A DNA stretch of 64,000 nucleotides from contig CAWUIO010000012.1 of NCBI GenBank assembly GCA_963922455.1, positions 22,312-86,311 on the forward strand, read 5' to 3'. Both the position numbers and the translations under genes were made by a program. This DNA comes from CAWUIO01 sp963922455. GTDB lineage: Bacteria > Bacteroidota > Bacteroidia > Cytophagales > Microscillaceae. Below are positions 54,162 through 63,521 of this stretch, in pieces; position 1 is the stretch's first letter; every line of letters starts with the position of its first letter. The notes under the pieces are model-generated. The model was not told the origin of the DNA, did not search any database, and worked only from the letters and a program-made list of their open reading frames with translations.

Positions 54162-55307
54162 TTACTTCTTATTTTTAGGATTTAGGGCATTCACTTGCTT
54201 TTGTAAGTCTTGAAGTTGCTGGCTTAAGTCTTGTATTTGCGTCTCCCTAAACGTCTTTTCTTCCTCATACTGTTTATGCTGCGCAATGAGATAAAGGGTA
54301 AGCTCTTGGACTTTTTCTAAGAGTAAAGCATTCAACTCCCCTACGAAAATGCCTTGCTCTGCCACTTCTTGGGAAGAGGGTAAACGGGGAAGCTGCCTTT
54401 TGGCCAGGATATAGCCGTACAATTCATCTAGACTTGGGAGTATGTGGCCGGCCCCTCCATGTATTTCGGGCAAGGAAGGGAATATTTTAAGATCCTCGGC
54501 CCGTACCCGGCCAGCTACCGATAGACTATACCTGCCTTGGGTATCCTCCAAGGTTTGGGTATTGATGCCTATGCCCCCTTTGACAAAATCGCCATACAGT
54601 AGGGGGATGGAGTCGGCTTGGTTGTCAATCCACAATTGATTGGAACCCAAGCTGGCCTGACCAGCTTGATGGCCGATAAAGACATTACCCGAACCGCTTT
54701 CATTATAATGCCCTGCTCCGTGGCCCAAAAAGACATTTCTTGAGCCTTCTATGTGTTCTTTGCCGGCTTGATAGCCTAAAAAAACATTGGCGTGGCCATC
54801 TATACCCCTTAAGCCCGATTCATAGCCAAGATAGGTGTTTTCCTGTCCTTGTCGATTATTTTCTCCACTCCGATAACCCACAAAGACATTACCTGCTCCG
54901 GTACTCAAGAAACCGGTTTGATAGCCTACATACGTGGAGCGGTCTACTTGGGCGTTTTCTCCCGCTTTGTAGCCTAGAAAGAGGTTGTCATGTCCTTCAC
55001 AACTGCCCCCCGCGCGAAGGCCGATGTAAATATTGCAATTGCCCAAGCGGTTGCCCTGTCCTGCTTGATCTCCGACAAAAACATTGCGATTTCCTCCGGT
55101 ATTGGAAAAGCCGGCCGAATACCCCAAAAAGGTATTTAAGGTGCCTTCCCCACCGCTTTGAAGTGTGTTTCCGGCAGAAAAACCCAGGAAAGTATTGTAG
55201 ACATCATCCTGAGGACTTTGCGCACAGACGGGATGAGGGTGCGAGATATACATACAGAAACCGAGCACCCATAAAAGTGGCCTGGTGATAGAGATTGGTG
55301 TAATCAT
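54162..55307 (-). CDS. Shorter NTFLG-repeat surface protein
   Basis: Translated from the ATG at 55307 (MITPISITRPLLWVLGFCMY, with a signal peptide ending PVCAQ), it has 381 residues; the open frame goes 28 codons further up. About 11 repeats of 16-17 residues (NVFLGYQAGKEHIEGSR, NVFIGHQAG) follow, then the same LWIDNQADSIPLLYGDF end cap and C-terminal module (VAGRVRAEDLKIFPSLPEIH, ILPSLDELYGYILAKRQLPR, EELGIFVGELNALLLEKV-type coiled coil). It is a paralogue of the 1092-residue protein next door with the same architecture but a five-fold shorter repeat array. Confidence 0.82.
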   Translation of the reverse strand: MITPISITRPLLWVLGFCMYISHPHPVCAQSPQDDVYNTFLGFSAGNTLQSGGEGTLNTFLGYSAGFSNTGGNRNVFVGDQAGQGNRLGNCNIYIGLRAGGSCEGHDNLFLGYKAGENAQVDRSTYVGYQTGFLSTGAGNVFVGYRSGENNRQGQENTYLGYESGLRGIDGHANVFLGYQAGKEHIEGSRNVFLGHGAGHYNESGSGNVFIGHQAGQASLGSNQLWIDNQADSIPLLYGDFVKGGIGINTQTLEDTQGRYSLSVAGRVRAEDLKIFPSLPEIHGGAGHILPSLDELYGYILAKRQLPRLPSSQEVAEQGIFVGELNALLLEKVQELTLYLIAQHKQYEEEKTFRETQIQDLSQQLQDLQKQVNALNPKNKK

Positions 55308-55417
55308 AATTTCTTTATATAGAACTGACAGCATACATAGTGTAAACCTCTTGGGAGAAGTGGTTAAAAGGATATTGAAAGGAATGGTCAAATATTAGGG
55401 AAATAATTGGGGGAAGG

Positions 55418-55503
55418 ATCACGGAAAACCGTGATGCTTGCCAGCGGGCCGCAAATTCACATAAGGGCAAAGGGAGGCCAGGTGGCCTAAACGAAGCCGC
55501 TGG
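55418..55503. other. Nested hairpin cluster, candidate structured leader
   Basis: ATCACGG (55418-55424) pairs with CCGTGAT (55429-55435) over a 4-nt loop. CCAGCGG (55441-55447) pairs with CCGCTGG (55497-55503), enclosing AGGCCA/TGGCCT (55475-55488). All stems are perfect. It would lie in the 5' leader of the minus-strand repeat gene. Confidence 0.55.
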
Positions 55504-55564
55504 ACAAACCGCTTTCATTTTGTATAAAAGGCCCGGGCCTCAAGATGTTTGACTCCTTTCCTTT

Positions 55565-55690
55565 GGCTGAGGGATAGAGCGTTTGTCTGAGCCCGCCGCT
55601 GGTGGTGGGGGGGAGGCGAGACGCGAAAGCCCGACCCCGGCGCCTTGATTGTCCTAGGGCCGCAAAATTTGTATCGCCGGGGGCAGCCCC
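55565..55690 (-). repeat. Dispersed GC-rich structured element, copy 12 (G-C class)
   Basis: On the minus strand it runs from GGGGCTGCCCCCGGC to CCCTCAGCC, with stem B CCCCGGCG/CGCCGGGG. It lies between divergent genes. The flank beyond AGCC is AAAGGAAAGGAG, purine only. Confidence 0.86.
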
Positions 55691-55793
55691 TCATTTTTTG
55701 TCCGAAGTAGAGACGCCTGATTATTCAAGATACAGAGGGAAGGAATTATTTAAATTCGTGGTTTTCCGGTATAAAAGTTTGAATGATTTTAAA

Positions 55794-55846
55794 AAAATTT
55801 GGGTCAAGGTTTATTCTGGCCTTTACGCGGACTAGACCCAATTTTT
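55794..55846 (+). terminator. Leader hairpin with T-run (possible attenuator)
   Basis: AAATTTGGGTC (to 55805) pairs with GACCCAATTT (55835-55844) with one bulged base around a 29-nt loop, followed by TTTTT. It lies 40 bp upstream of the giant plus-strand gene, with no plus-strand gene before it, so an attenuator is possible. Confidence 0.45.
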
Positions 55847-55884
55847 ATCTCTGTTGCAATCCAATCACAGCTTCTTAAAAAAAA

Positions 55885-58800
55885 ATGAGAAAAATTACCT
55901 TTTTGCTCTTTCTCCTAGCACAAGGCTCGGGCTTATGGGCCCAGCAATTTACGCAATTTAATACCAATCTCCCCTCAGACTTAAATGGTCTGTTTCATTG
56001 GGCCGATTGGGACGCCGATGGCGACTATGATTTATTTTACTACCAACCCGGATTTGGTGGGATCAACCTCTACCGTAATGAAGGAAGTGGTAACTTTAGC
56101 GATTTGGGCTTCCCCTTTCCTAGCCCTAGCACAAGTGTGACGTTTCAGTGGATCGACTACGACCACGACAATGATGTAGACTTGTTTTACGATAGCAACC
56201 GCCTATTGATCAATGATGGTGGCGGTAATTTTACGGCCACTACCATCACCTTAGGGCCAGGTACTGTGATACCCCTCCGGTTTGCCGATTTTAATCAAGA
56301 CGGCTGGGTAGATTTTATTGCCTTTGATGGCTTTACGAGTGGGGGTAATTTCCCTAACGCCCAACTCTATTTGAACAATCAAAGTGGAGGATGGGACCGG
56401 GATCCTAACTTTCCTAATTTTCTTTTATTTGGAGCCGGGACTGTAGTGGGCGATTATGACAAAGATGGAGATGTAGATATCATAGCTAGCCCAGCCGACC
56501 CCAATGCTGTATTGCCTTCTGGGTTCTTGGGGCATACGGAGCTTTTAATCTTGGAAAATGATGGAAGGGGCAGGTTTAACACCACGGCTTACAATATCAC
56601 CAATGCGGGCTTGCCCATCAATGTACCCCCTCATAACCCCAGACTGCAATTGTCTGATTTGAACGGTGATGGTTTTATGGAAGTCTATGCCTCCTTGGTA
56701 TTTATCGAGGATTTTGTAAGCCCGACCAATCCCAACATAAGCGGGAGGACGTTTACTCCATTTACCTTATCTCTTGACATCAATGGGGCACCGACATTAA
56801 ATAATACCTTTCCGCCGGTTTACCCCAATTTTGATGGCTCCTTTATCTCTGATTTTGATAAGGATGGCGATAATGATATATTGGCCACCGGTCCCCTAGA
56901 CGGTGGCTTTGAAGGAAGCCGCATTAATACTACGGTGACCAGTCACTTACATGATAATAATAACAATACGGGATTTACCACGACCTCGGGTCAAAGCGGT
57001 TTCCCAGGACAAGGCTTTTCGGGTCCTATTCCCTCTATTTCGCGATTATCGGCTTCCAACACGACTATGGTGGATATTGATGAAGATCATGATTTAGATG
57101 CCGTGATCATGGGACGTATCGGAAATGCAGAAGGCCTGTTTAATAACTCGGCGGATGTTTATTTTTTCCTCGCTAATGGCGGCCCCAATACCCCACCCGA
57201 AGCTCCCAGTGGGCTCAACGCTAGCCTCGTGGGTTGTAACAGCAATGATCTCTTAATTACTTGGAATGCCCCCAATGACGCCCAATCTCCCTCAAGCGAA
57301 CTGACTTACAACCTGCGGGTAGGAACTAGCCCCGGGGCAAGTGATGTATTATCTCCGACTGCTTTGCCTAGTGGACATACCCTGCTTCCTGGCTACGGAG
57401 ACATCCGGACTACCTTCTATGATTTGCGCAATATCAATCCCAGCGATACCTTGTATATCTCGGTCCAAGCCCTTGATCAATCCGGGGCGGGAGGGGCTTT
57501 TTCTAGTGAATACGTTTGGACCTCCCATGTCATCGATCCCTTTCAAGATACAGGTTTGATGGCTTCATCAGGCTTCCGGGCCGGGTTGAAATGGGGGGAT
57601 TACAACAATGACGGGCAGCTCGACTTTTTTGCCACCGGGGCAGTCAATTCTAACCCAGTAGCTTCCACAAGCCCAGATTTTCAATTGTTTGAAAATAATA
57701 ATGGGGCATTTAGCCCCGTGAGCACTGGCATCCCGGGACTTATCCGAGGGGAAGCGGAGTGGGTAGATTTTGACAACGATGGAGATTTGGACGTTTTTTT
57801 GAACGGTTTGTCGGGCATCTCGGGCATTGATGGGGTCTACCGACACGCTCTATACGAAAATGTGAATGGCACCTTTACGGAGATACTTTTACCCGATCAA
57901 TCGGGCACGATTGAACACTCTAAAATGGTAGACGTCAATCAAGACGGCCTACTGGATGTAGTAAATACATACAGCCCCAATCAGACTGGGTTTTTAGTAG
58001 GAGTGGAGTATCAAAGACCCAGTGGTTTTGAGCCTACTCAGGCCTTGTTTACCCCTACTTTTGGTTTTCTTTTTTGTAACCTGGAATGGGCCGACCTAAA
58101 CCAAGACGGATTGGATGATTTGATTTTATACGGCCCTTTGGAGGGCAATGCCCTGGCCGCTTCTACCCTTGTATTACAAAGTTTGGGAGGTGGTTTATAT
58201 GCCAATACTCCCGCCAATCTTAGCCCGGCATTTGTCGGAGCTACCGTCAAAACCTTTGATTTTGAGCAAGATGGAGACTTGGATATCTTGATCCACAGCA
58301 GTGATAATGCGAATACCTCGGTAATTCATCTGAATAGCGGGAATTTTCAGTTTAATGGGCAAGTGGACCTTAGTAATTTCTCTTTGGGCGCACCCTCAGG
58401 GGTAGATGTGGGAGATTTTGACAACAATGGCGCGGCCGATCTATTTCTTACCTACGATGATTTTCCGACAGTTCAATACCAAATCCTCACCAATGACTTT
58501 GGTACACTAAGCGCTTTATGTACCACGATACCTCAGGATTTTCGCATCCGAACTGCGGTTGACTGGGGAGACGCCGATGGCGATGGGGATTTGGATGTCC
58601 TCGTAGCAGGATATACCAGTGCAGGAGCGGGCATGGTGCAATTATTTGAGAATGCAGCCACGTTAATACCCAATACCCCACCCAGTCCGCCCAGTGATGT
58701 AAGGGCAAATTTTAATTGTCAGGAGTTCCGGCTTACGTGGAATAGCGGAAGTGATGCCGAGACTCGAAGCGAAGCTTTGAGCTATGATGTAAGGATTGGA

Positions 58801-61800
58801 ACTAGCCCCGGAGCAAGCGATATATATTCGGGAATTAGTAATTTGAGCCCGGTGGATGGAACATTTGTGGGTTTTTCTACTCGTTTGGATACCGTTGCCC
58901 CTGGGACCTATTATGCAGCGGTGAGAAGTGTAGACGCAGGCTATGCCGTTTCCTCCTTTTCTAATGAGATAAGTTTCAGTTTTACCCAGGATAGTGTATT
59001 TCAAGATTCCGGCATATCGGGAACTGGGGGCTTCGAGGCGGGTATGGAATGGGGAGACTATGACAACGATGGGGATTTAGACTACTTTGTTTGTGGAAAG
59101 AGTACGGCCGTTAATGATACAGTAGCTTCTCCATCTTTTCAATTATACCAAAATAATAATGGCGTATTTACCGCGGTTACCACATCTATCCCCGGCCTTA
59201 TTCAAGGTGATGCCACTTGGGATGATATTGACAGCGATGGGGATTTAGATGTGTTTTTAAGTGGTTTGTATGGCTTTTCGGGAGGAAATGGGCTGTACCG
59301 CCACGCGCTTTACATAAATAATGGAGGCACTTTTACCGAGCAACCCTTACCTGACCAATCAGGCCGGATCAAGTCTTCCAAGATAGTGGATGTAGATGCT
59401 AATGGCTTTAGGGATATCTCCAATATCTATAATGTAAGCGAATCGGGCTATTTGATGCGGGTAGAATTTCAAGATGCGAACGGTTTTAAGGAGCCTCAAA
59501 CCTTGATTACCAACGACAACAATTTTCAAGTAGCCAAGCAAGAGTGGATTGATTTGAATGAAACGAGCTTTCCCGAATTGTTTTTATACGGCCCAGTTGT
59601 TGGAGACTCCAGTACTTTTCAAACCAAGGTCTTTGTGCAAAGTCCACTCTGCGTGTTTCGGGAAGATCCTGAAATCAGTGATAGCTTGGTTCCCGTATCA
59701 TTGGATGGTAAAATTCTCGCCTTAGATTTTGATGCGGATGGCTACAAAGACTTATTAATCCATGACCGGGGAAATTCCAGGTTGTATGTCAACAACAAAG
59801 AAAGGATTGGGTCCAGCGCAGACATTAATGTCTCCTTGTTTCAGACTTTTCCAACGCCTAGCTTAGCCTCGGCTTCCTATGCCGATGCTGGAGACTATGA
59901 CAACAATGGATATACCGATCTCTTACTGTCTTACAATACGCCCCAAGGCATTGTTTACCAGCTTTGGAGTAATATGGACGGAACAGGGTTTAATGAAATC
60001 TGTCAAAACCTTCCTGAGGTATTTTTCCAAGAAGCGGCCCTGGAGTGGCATGACGTAGACCAAGATCAAGATTTGGACATGCTCATCGCCGGCTATGATG
60101 CTTCCCGGGATGCTGTCCATCGCGTATATTATAACATTGGGGCCCCCATTCCTAATACACCCCCCGAAGTATTTACCCAATTTGGCTTTTTTTCCTGTGG
60201 GGAATTGCTACTCAGTGATGGAGGGGGGAACGACCTCGAGACGCCATTTGCTGGACTTACCTATGAGTTTAGGGCGGGGTCTCAACCAGGTTTGGGCGAT
60301 ATATACACCTCTCCAAGTACCCTAAAACCAGATTGCGGAGAGGCAGGTTTTAACTCATTTTCTAGGAGGATACGGAATGAATTTTTACGAGATACGGTGT
60401 ATATAGCCTATCGGGTCATTGATGCGGCTTTTGGCCGTTCCCCTTATTCGGAAGAGCTGGCTTTGCCTATTACGGGCACTCCTTTTCTAGATACGGTATC
60501 TGTGCTCGATAACCCCCTCTGGGATTTGGTGGAAGTAATTCAGAGCGGATGGGCCGATTATGACCGGGATGGCAGCTTAGATTATGTCAACCTACGTAAC
60601 GTATCCGTTTTGGATACCAGTTCAGCGTTTGGCCGGACCCTGGACCGGAGGGTTTTGGAGATTAACGGAAGCCACCTGAGTAAACCAAGCCTTATCTTGG
60701 ATACCTTGGTGAATACTCCTAGCAACCGAGTGAGCCTAACCGTGAATCAATCACGCAGCAATTATGGCTGGATAGATTACAACCGGGATGGTCAAATGGA
60801 TGTTTACAGTCACTTTCTTATTGAGGGCAATGAAGTGAGTATTTACCTGAATCAAAACGGATCATTTACCAAACAAACGGTTTTGAGCCTACCTCCTGGG
60901 CCTCTCAACATTCCCATTGGCTCGACGGTGTATTGGATGGATATGGACAATGATGGACAGTTGGAATTACTGATGTCTACCTCTGGCGGAGCTGATGACT
61001 GGAAAGCCTTCAGACAGGTAAACGGAAATTTAGTCGAGTTTGATTTCACCGATTTGGATGGAGACGATATCGGCTCCGACATTGCTGTGGTAGATATTGA
61101 CGGAGATGGGGATGAGGATATACTCACCGAGATTTTGCGGGATGATGATACCAAACGTATCCAGATTTATGAAAATCAAAACGGACAGTTTACGGCGATG
61201 ACTTTGCCGAATAATGATTATGACGTTTATGAGATAAATAATTTTGAGGCTGAAGACTCCCGCAATTTTGCCGATTTTAATAATGACGGCCGCTTGGATT
61301 TTCTGGTTGATGTGCGGGACACCATTTCTTTTCAAAGTGAAAGAAGCCTCATTGCCTTTGCCGATGGCCAAGGCGGATTTACCATTCAGGACACCCTTGG
61401 GCGTTTTACCCGGCCCTGGTTGCAGAGTACCTATGCCGGTGACCTGGATAGCGATGGGGATGCCGATATCTTGTACCGTTCCTTTGCCTTCCCTAAGGTT
61501 TCTAACATCTTTTGGTTTGAGAATGAGAATGAAGGGCAAATCAATCAGTTTAGTGAATGTTTCCCAAACAATACCAATTGGTTTGATGTATCTCTGCAAG
61601 ACATAGACGGAGATAATGACCTGGATGTATATGCCTACAAAACGATCCGGGATGACCTCTTTGATACCAACCGGGGCCAGTTTTATGTGAATAATCTAGG
61701 CAACAACACCCGTCCCAATCCGCCGAGTCAATTAGGTACCAACTTCATCGATGCCCAATCCATTGAACTGAACTGGAATCAAGGGACCGATGCTGAAACT

Positions 61801-63450
61801 CCCTCTGCCGGGCTTACTTATAACCTACGCGTAGGGACCTTTCCCGGACTAGGGAATGTCTATAACGGCAAAACCGTGTCAGAACTAGGCCACCCCCTCT
61901 TTGGCCGCCGGATGGTAGATGAGCCCGGCAATGTTTGGCAAGCCCAAAATATCCAAATCAACGGGCTTGAACCCAACCGCACCTATTATTGGAGTGTACA
62001 GTCTATTGATCACTCCTATGCCGATGGCAATTTTGCCCCCGATCAAGCCTTCAACTTAAATGCCCTCAACGGCAATAGCGTGATCCAAGGGTTGGTCAAT
62101 AACAATAGCAGCAGCCCCGATGTAGATGCTTCAAACCCCTTGTCTTCGGGACTTATTCTAAAAAACACCAGCCCTTGCGATACCACGGTAAGTAATCCAG
62201 TGGCTGGGGCTACCGTATTTTTGATAGATGCCGCCACCGACTCCGTTTTACTGAGTAGCTTGACCGACTCCCTGGGCCGCTTCCGCTTCAGTCGGGTTAC
62301 CGAAGGGCAGTATAAGCTCTTGATCAACTTCAATGACCTACCCATGCAGATGGGCAACCCCCTCGTAGACGCACAGGGAGACACCTTGAATTATATCATA
62401 AGTATCAACGATCTGGATATTTCCTACTGCGAAGTGCAAGAAGACAGCCTGCCTCCCGCTGAAGACCGGGTACTTGGTTTCCGATTACGGGATCGTAAGG
62501 ACCAAGTATTGGTAGAAAACCTTCAAGATGGGGCCGTGATCAATTTATTTGAGTATGGCGATATTCCTATGGATATTCAAGCGATAACGGCTCCTCAGGA
62601 AGTGGGAAGTGTGGGCTTTGTTCTAAGTGGCCCGATGGATACTTCTCGCACCGAAAATGTCTTTACCTATGACCTGTTTGGGCCCCGGGCCAAGCGATTA
62701 GTGCCAGGAAGCTATACCCTCACGGCCACGCCTTATGCGGATGTATGGCGAAGAGGAGAAGCTGGGGTCCCTTTACAGATCAACTTTGAAGTAGTATTTG
62801 AAACCTATGTCCAAGGCTACCAGTTGGTCAATGCCGGGGGAGAAGTGCTAGATGCTTCCTTGGAAGAGGGAGAAACCATTGATCTCCAAGAAGTGGGCAA
62901 TATTTCCTTAGATATTGAGGCTTTAACCAATCCGAGTATCGTAGGCTCGGTACAAATGAGGCTGGAAGGGCCAGTCGCTACCAGCCAGGTTGAAAACACC
63001 ATGCCTTACGAAATCTTTGGGCCGCGGGCTTCCAAACTGGCCCCGGGCGCATACCAATTGATATCCATTCCTTACAGCCGAAGTTATGCACGAGGAGCCC
63101 AAGGCCGGGCCGATACCTTACACTTTCAAGTGATTGATTCGGGGGCATCTAGTGGTGACCAAGCTGCCGATGTGGGAGTGGCCAAGGAAAGTCCAGAACT
63201 GATTGTATTCCCTAATCCTACCCAGGGCCTTGTTCAGTTTTCTTGGGAGCATGGGTATCGAGGTACGGTACAACTCCGGGTCTTGGATGCTACCGGTAAA
63301 CTAATTCTGCAAGAAAAAATATACAAATCCTCGCAAATATTGGAGCAAAGCCTCTCCTTGATCGGGATGCCTTCGGGGATTTATGAGATACAAGTGGTAA
63401 GCGAAGAAAAAATCTTGCGCCGTCGCCTTATCTTAAAAGACAATAAGTAA
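55885..63450 (+). CDS. Giant FG-GAP/VCBS and fibronectin-type surface protein with T9SS signal
   Basis: A 2521-residue modular protein. A signal peptide (1-20, FLLFLLAQGSGLWAQ) leads into four cycles. Each cycle is a block of FG-GAP/VCBS-type calcium-binding beta-propeller repeats (motifs DWDADGDYD, DYDKDGDVD, DFDNDGDLD) followed by a fibronectin III-like domain (about 434-548, 929-1033, 1422-1528 and 1942-2058; e.g. LTYNLRVGTSPGASD). Then come an SdrD-B/SpaA-like domain (2066-2154), two copies of an ENxxPYxxFGPRA module (2196-2300 and 2310-2418) and a type A T9SS sorting domain (2435-2521). It should be exported, calcium-stabilised and attached to the outer surface; adhesion or gliding-related binding is inferred. 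No catalytic motif is seen. Confidence 0.87.
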   Translation: MRKITFLLFLLAQGSGLWAQQFTQFNTNLPSDLNGLFHWADWDADGDYDLFYYQPGFGGINLYRNEGSGNFSDLGFPFPSPSTSVTFQWIDYDHDNDVDLFYDSNRLLINDGGGNFTATTITLGPGTVIPLRFADFNQDGWVDFIAFDGFTSGGNFPNAQLYLNNQSGGWDRDPNFPNFLLFGAGTVVGDYDKDGDVDIIASPADPNAVLPSGFLGHTELLILENDGRGRFNTTAYNITNAGLPINVPPHNPRLQLSDLNGDGFMEVYASLVFIEDFVSPTNPNISGRTFTPFTLSLDINGAPTLNNTFPPVYPNFDGSFISDFDKDGDNDILATGPLDGGFEGSRINTTVTSHLHDNNNNTGFTTTSGQSGFPGQGFSGPIPSISRLSASNTTMVDIDEDHDLDAVIMGRIGNAEGLFNNSADVYFFLANGGPNTPPEAPSGLNASLVGCNSNDLLITWNAPNDAQSPSSELTYNLRVGTSPGASDVLSPTALPSGHTLLPGYGDIRTTFYDLRNINPSDTLYISVQALDQSGAGGAFSSEYVWTSHVIDPFQDTGLMASSGFRAGLKWGDYNNDGQLDFFATGAVNSNPVASTSPDFQLFENNNGAFSPVSTGIPGLIRGEAEWVDFDNDGDLDVFLNGLSGISGIDGVYRHALYENVNGTFTEILLPDQSGTIEHSKMVDVNQDGLLDVVNTYSPNQTGFLVGVEYQRPSGFEPTQALFTPTFGFLFCNLEWADLNQDGLDDLILYGPLEGNALAASTLVLQSLGGGLYANTPANLSPAFVGATVKTFDFEQDGDLDILIHSSDNANTSVIHLNSGNFQFNGQVDLSNFSLGAPSGVDVGDFDNNGAADLFLTYDDFPTVQYQILTNDFGTLSALCTTIPQDFRIRTAVDWGDADGDGDLDVLVAGYTSAGAGMVQLFENAATLIPNTPPSPPSDVRANFNCQEFRLTWNSGSDAETRSEALSYDVRIGTSPGASDIYSGISNLSPVDGTFVGFSTRLDTVAPGTYYAAVRSVDAGYAVSSFSNEISFSFTQDSVFQDSGISGTGGFEAGMEWGDYDNDGDLDYFVCGKSTAVNDTVASPSFQLYQNNNGVFTAVTTSIPGLIQGDATWDDIDSDGDLDVFLSGLYGFSGGNGLYRHALYINNGGTFTEQPLPDQSGRIKSSKIVDVDANGFRDISNIYNVSESGYLMRVEFQDANGFKEPQTLITNDNNFQVAKQEWIDLNETSFPELFLYGPVVGDSSTFQTKVFVQSPLCVFREDPEISDSLVPVSLDGKILALDFDADGYKDLLIHDRGNSRLYVNNKERIGSSADINVSLFQTFPTPSLASASYADAGDYDNNGYTDLLLSYNTPQGIVYQLWSNMDGTGFNEICQNLPEVFFQEAALEWHDVDQDQDLDMLIAGYDASRDAVHRVYYNIGAPIPNTPPEVFTQFGFFSCGELLLSDGGGNDLETPFAGLTYEFRAGSQPGLGDIYTSPSTLKPDCGEAGFNSFSRRIRNEFLRDTVYIAYRVIDAAFGRSPYSEELALPITGTPFLDTVSVLDNPLWDLVEVIQSGWADYDRDGSLDYVNLRNVSVLDTSSAFGRTLDRRVLEINGSHLSKPSLILDTLVNTPSNRVSLTVNQSRSNYGWIDYNRDGQMDVYSHFLIEGNEVSIYLNQNGSFTKQTVLSLPPGPLNIPIGSTVYWMDMDNDGQLELLMSTSGGADDWKAFRQVNGNLVEFDFTDLDGDDIGSDIAVVDIDGDGDEDILTEILRDDDTKRIQIYENQNGQFTAMTLPNNDYDVYEINNFEAEDSRNFADFNNDGRLDFLVDVRDTISFQSERSLIAFADGQGGFTIQDTLGRFTRPWLQSTYAGDLDSDGDADILYRSFAFPKVSNIFWFENENEGQINQFSECFPNNTNWFDVSLQDIDGDNDLDVYAYKTIRDDLFDTNRGQFYVNNLGNNTRPNPPSQLGTNFIDAQSIELNWNQGTDAETPSAGLTYNLRVGTFPGLGNVYNGKTVSELGHPLFGRRMVDEPGNVWQAQNIQINGLEPNRTYYWSVQSIDHSYADGNFAPDQAFNLNALNGNSVIQGLVNNNSSSPDVDASNPLSSGLILKNTSPCDTTVSNPVAGATVFLIDAATDSVLLSSLTDSLGRFRFSRVTEGQYKLLINFNDLPMQMGNPLVDAQGDTLNYIISINDLDISYCEVQEDSLPPAEDRVLGFRLRDRKDQVLVENLQDGAVINLFEYGDIPMDIQAITAPQEVGSVGFVLSGPMDTSRTENVFTYDLFGPRAKRLVPGSYTLTATPYADVWRRGEAGVPLQINFEVVFETYVQGYQLVNAGGEVLDASLEEGETIDLQEVGNISLDIEALTNPSIVGSVQMRLEGPVATSQVENTMPYEIFGPRASKLAPGAYQLISIPYSRSYARGAQGRADTLHFQVIDSGASSGDQAADVGVAKESPELIVFPNPTQGLVQFSWEHGYRGTVQLRVLDATGKLILQEKIYKSSQILEQSLSLIGMPSGIYEIQVVSEEKILRRRLILKDNK

Positions 63451-63474
63451 TACCTTGATTTACAACAATTAATA

Positions 63475-63507
63475 AAAAAGCTGCCTTATGATAAGGTAGC
63501 TTTTTTT
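63475..63507 (+). terminator. Rho-independent terminator of the giant FG-GAP gene
   Basis: AGCTGCCTTAT and ATAAGGTAGCT form an 11-bp stem with one G-T wobble and a tiny loop, preceded by A and followed by seven T. It lies 25 bp past the stop, with element copy 13 beginning 14 bp beyond. Confidence 0.93.
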
Positions 63508-63521
63508 GTCTCGAGTACCCT

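Larger units (their letters stand above)
55308..55884. promoter_or_regulatory. Divergent region with element copy 12 and two structured segments
   Basis: About 580 bp between the divergent 381-residue repeat protein and the 2521-residue protein genes. It holds a G/C-rich hairpin cluster at 55418-55503, element copy 12, and a hairpin with a T-run at 55794-55846 just before the plus-strand start. No small gene is supported. Confidence 0.5.
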
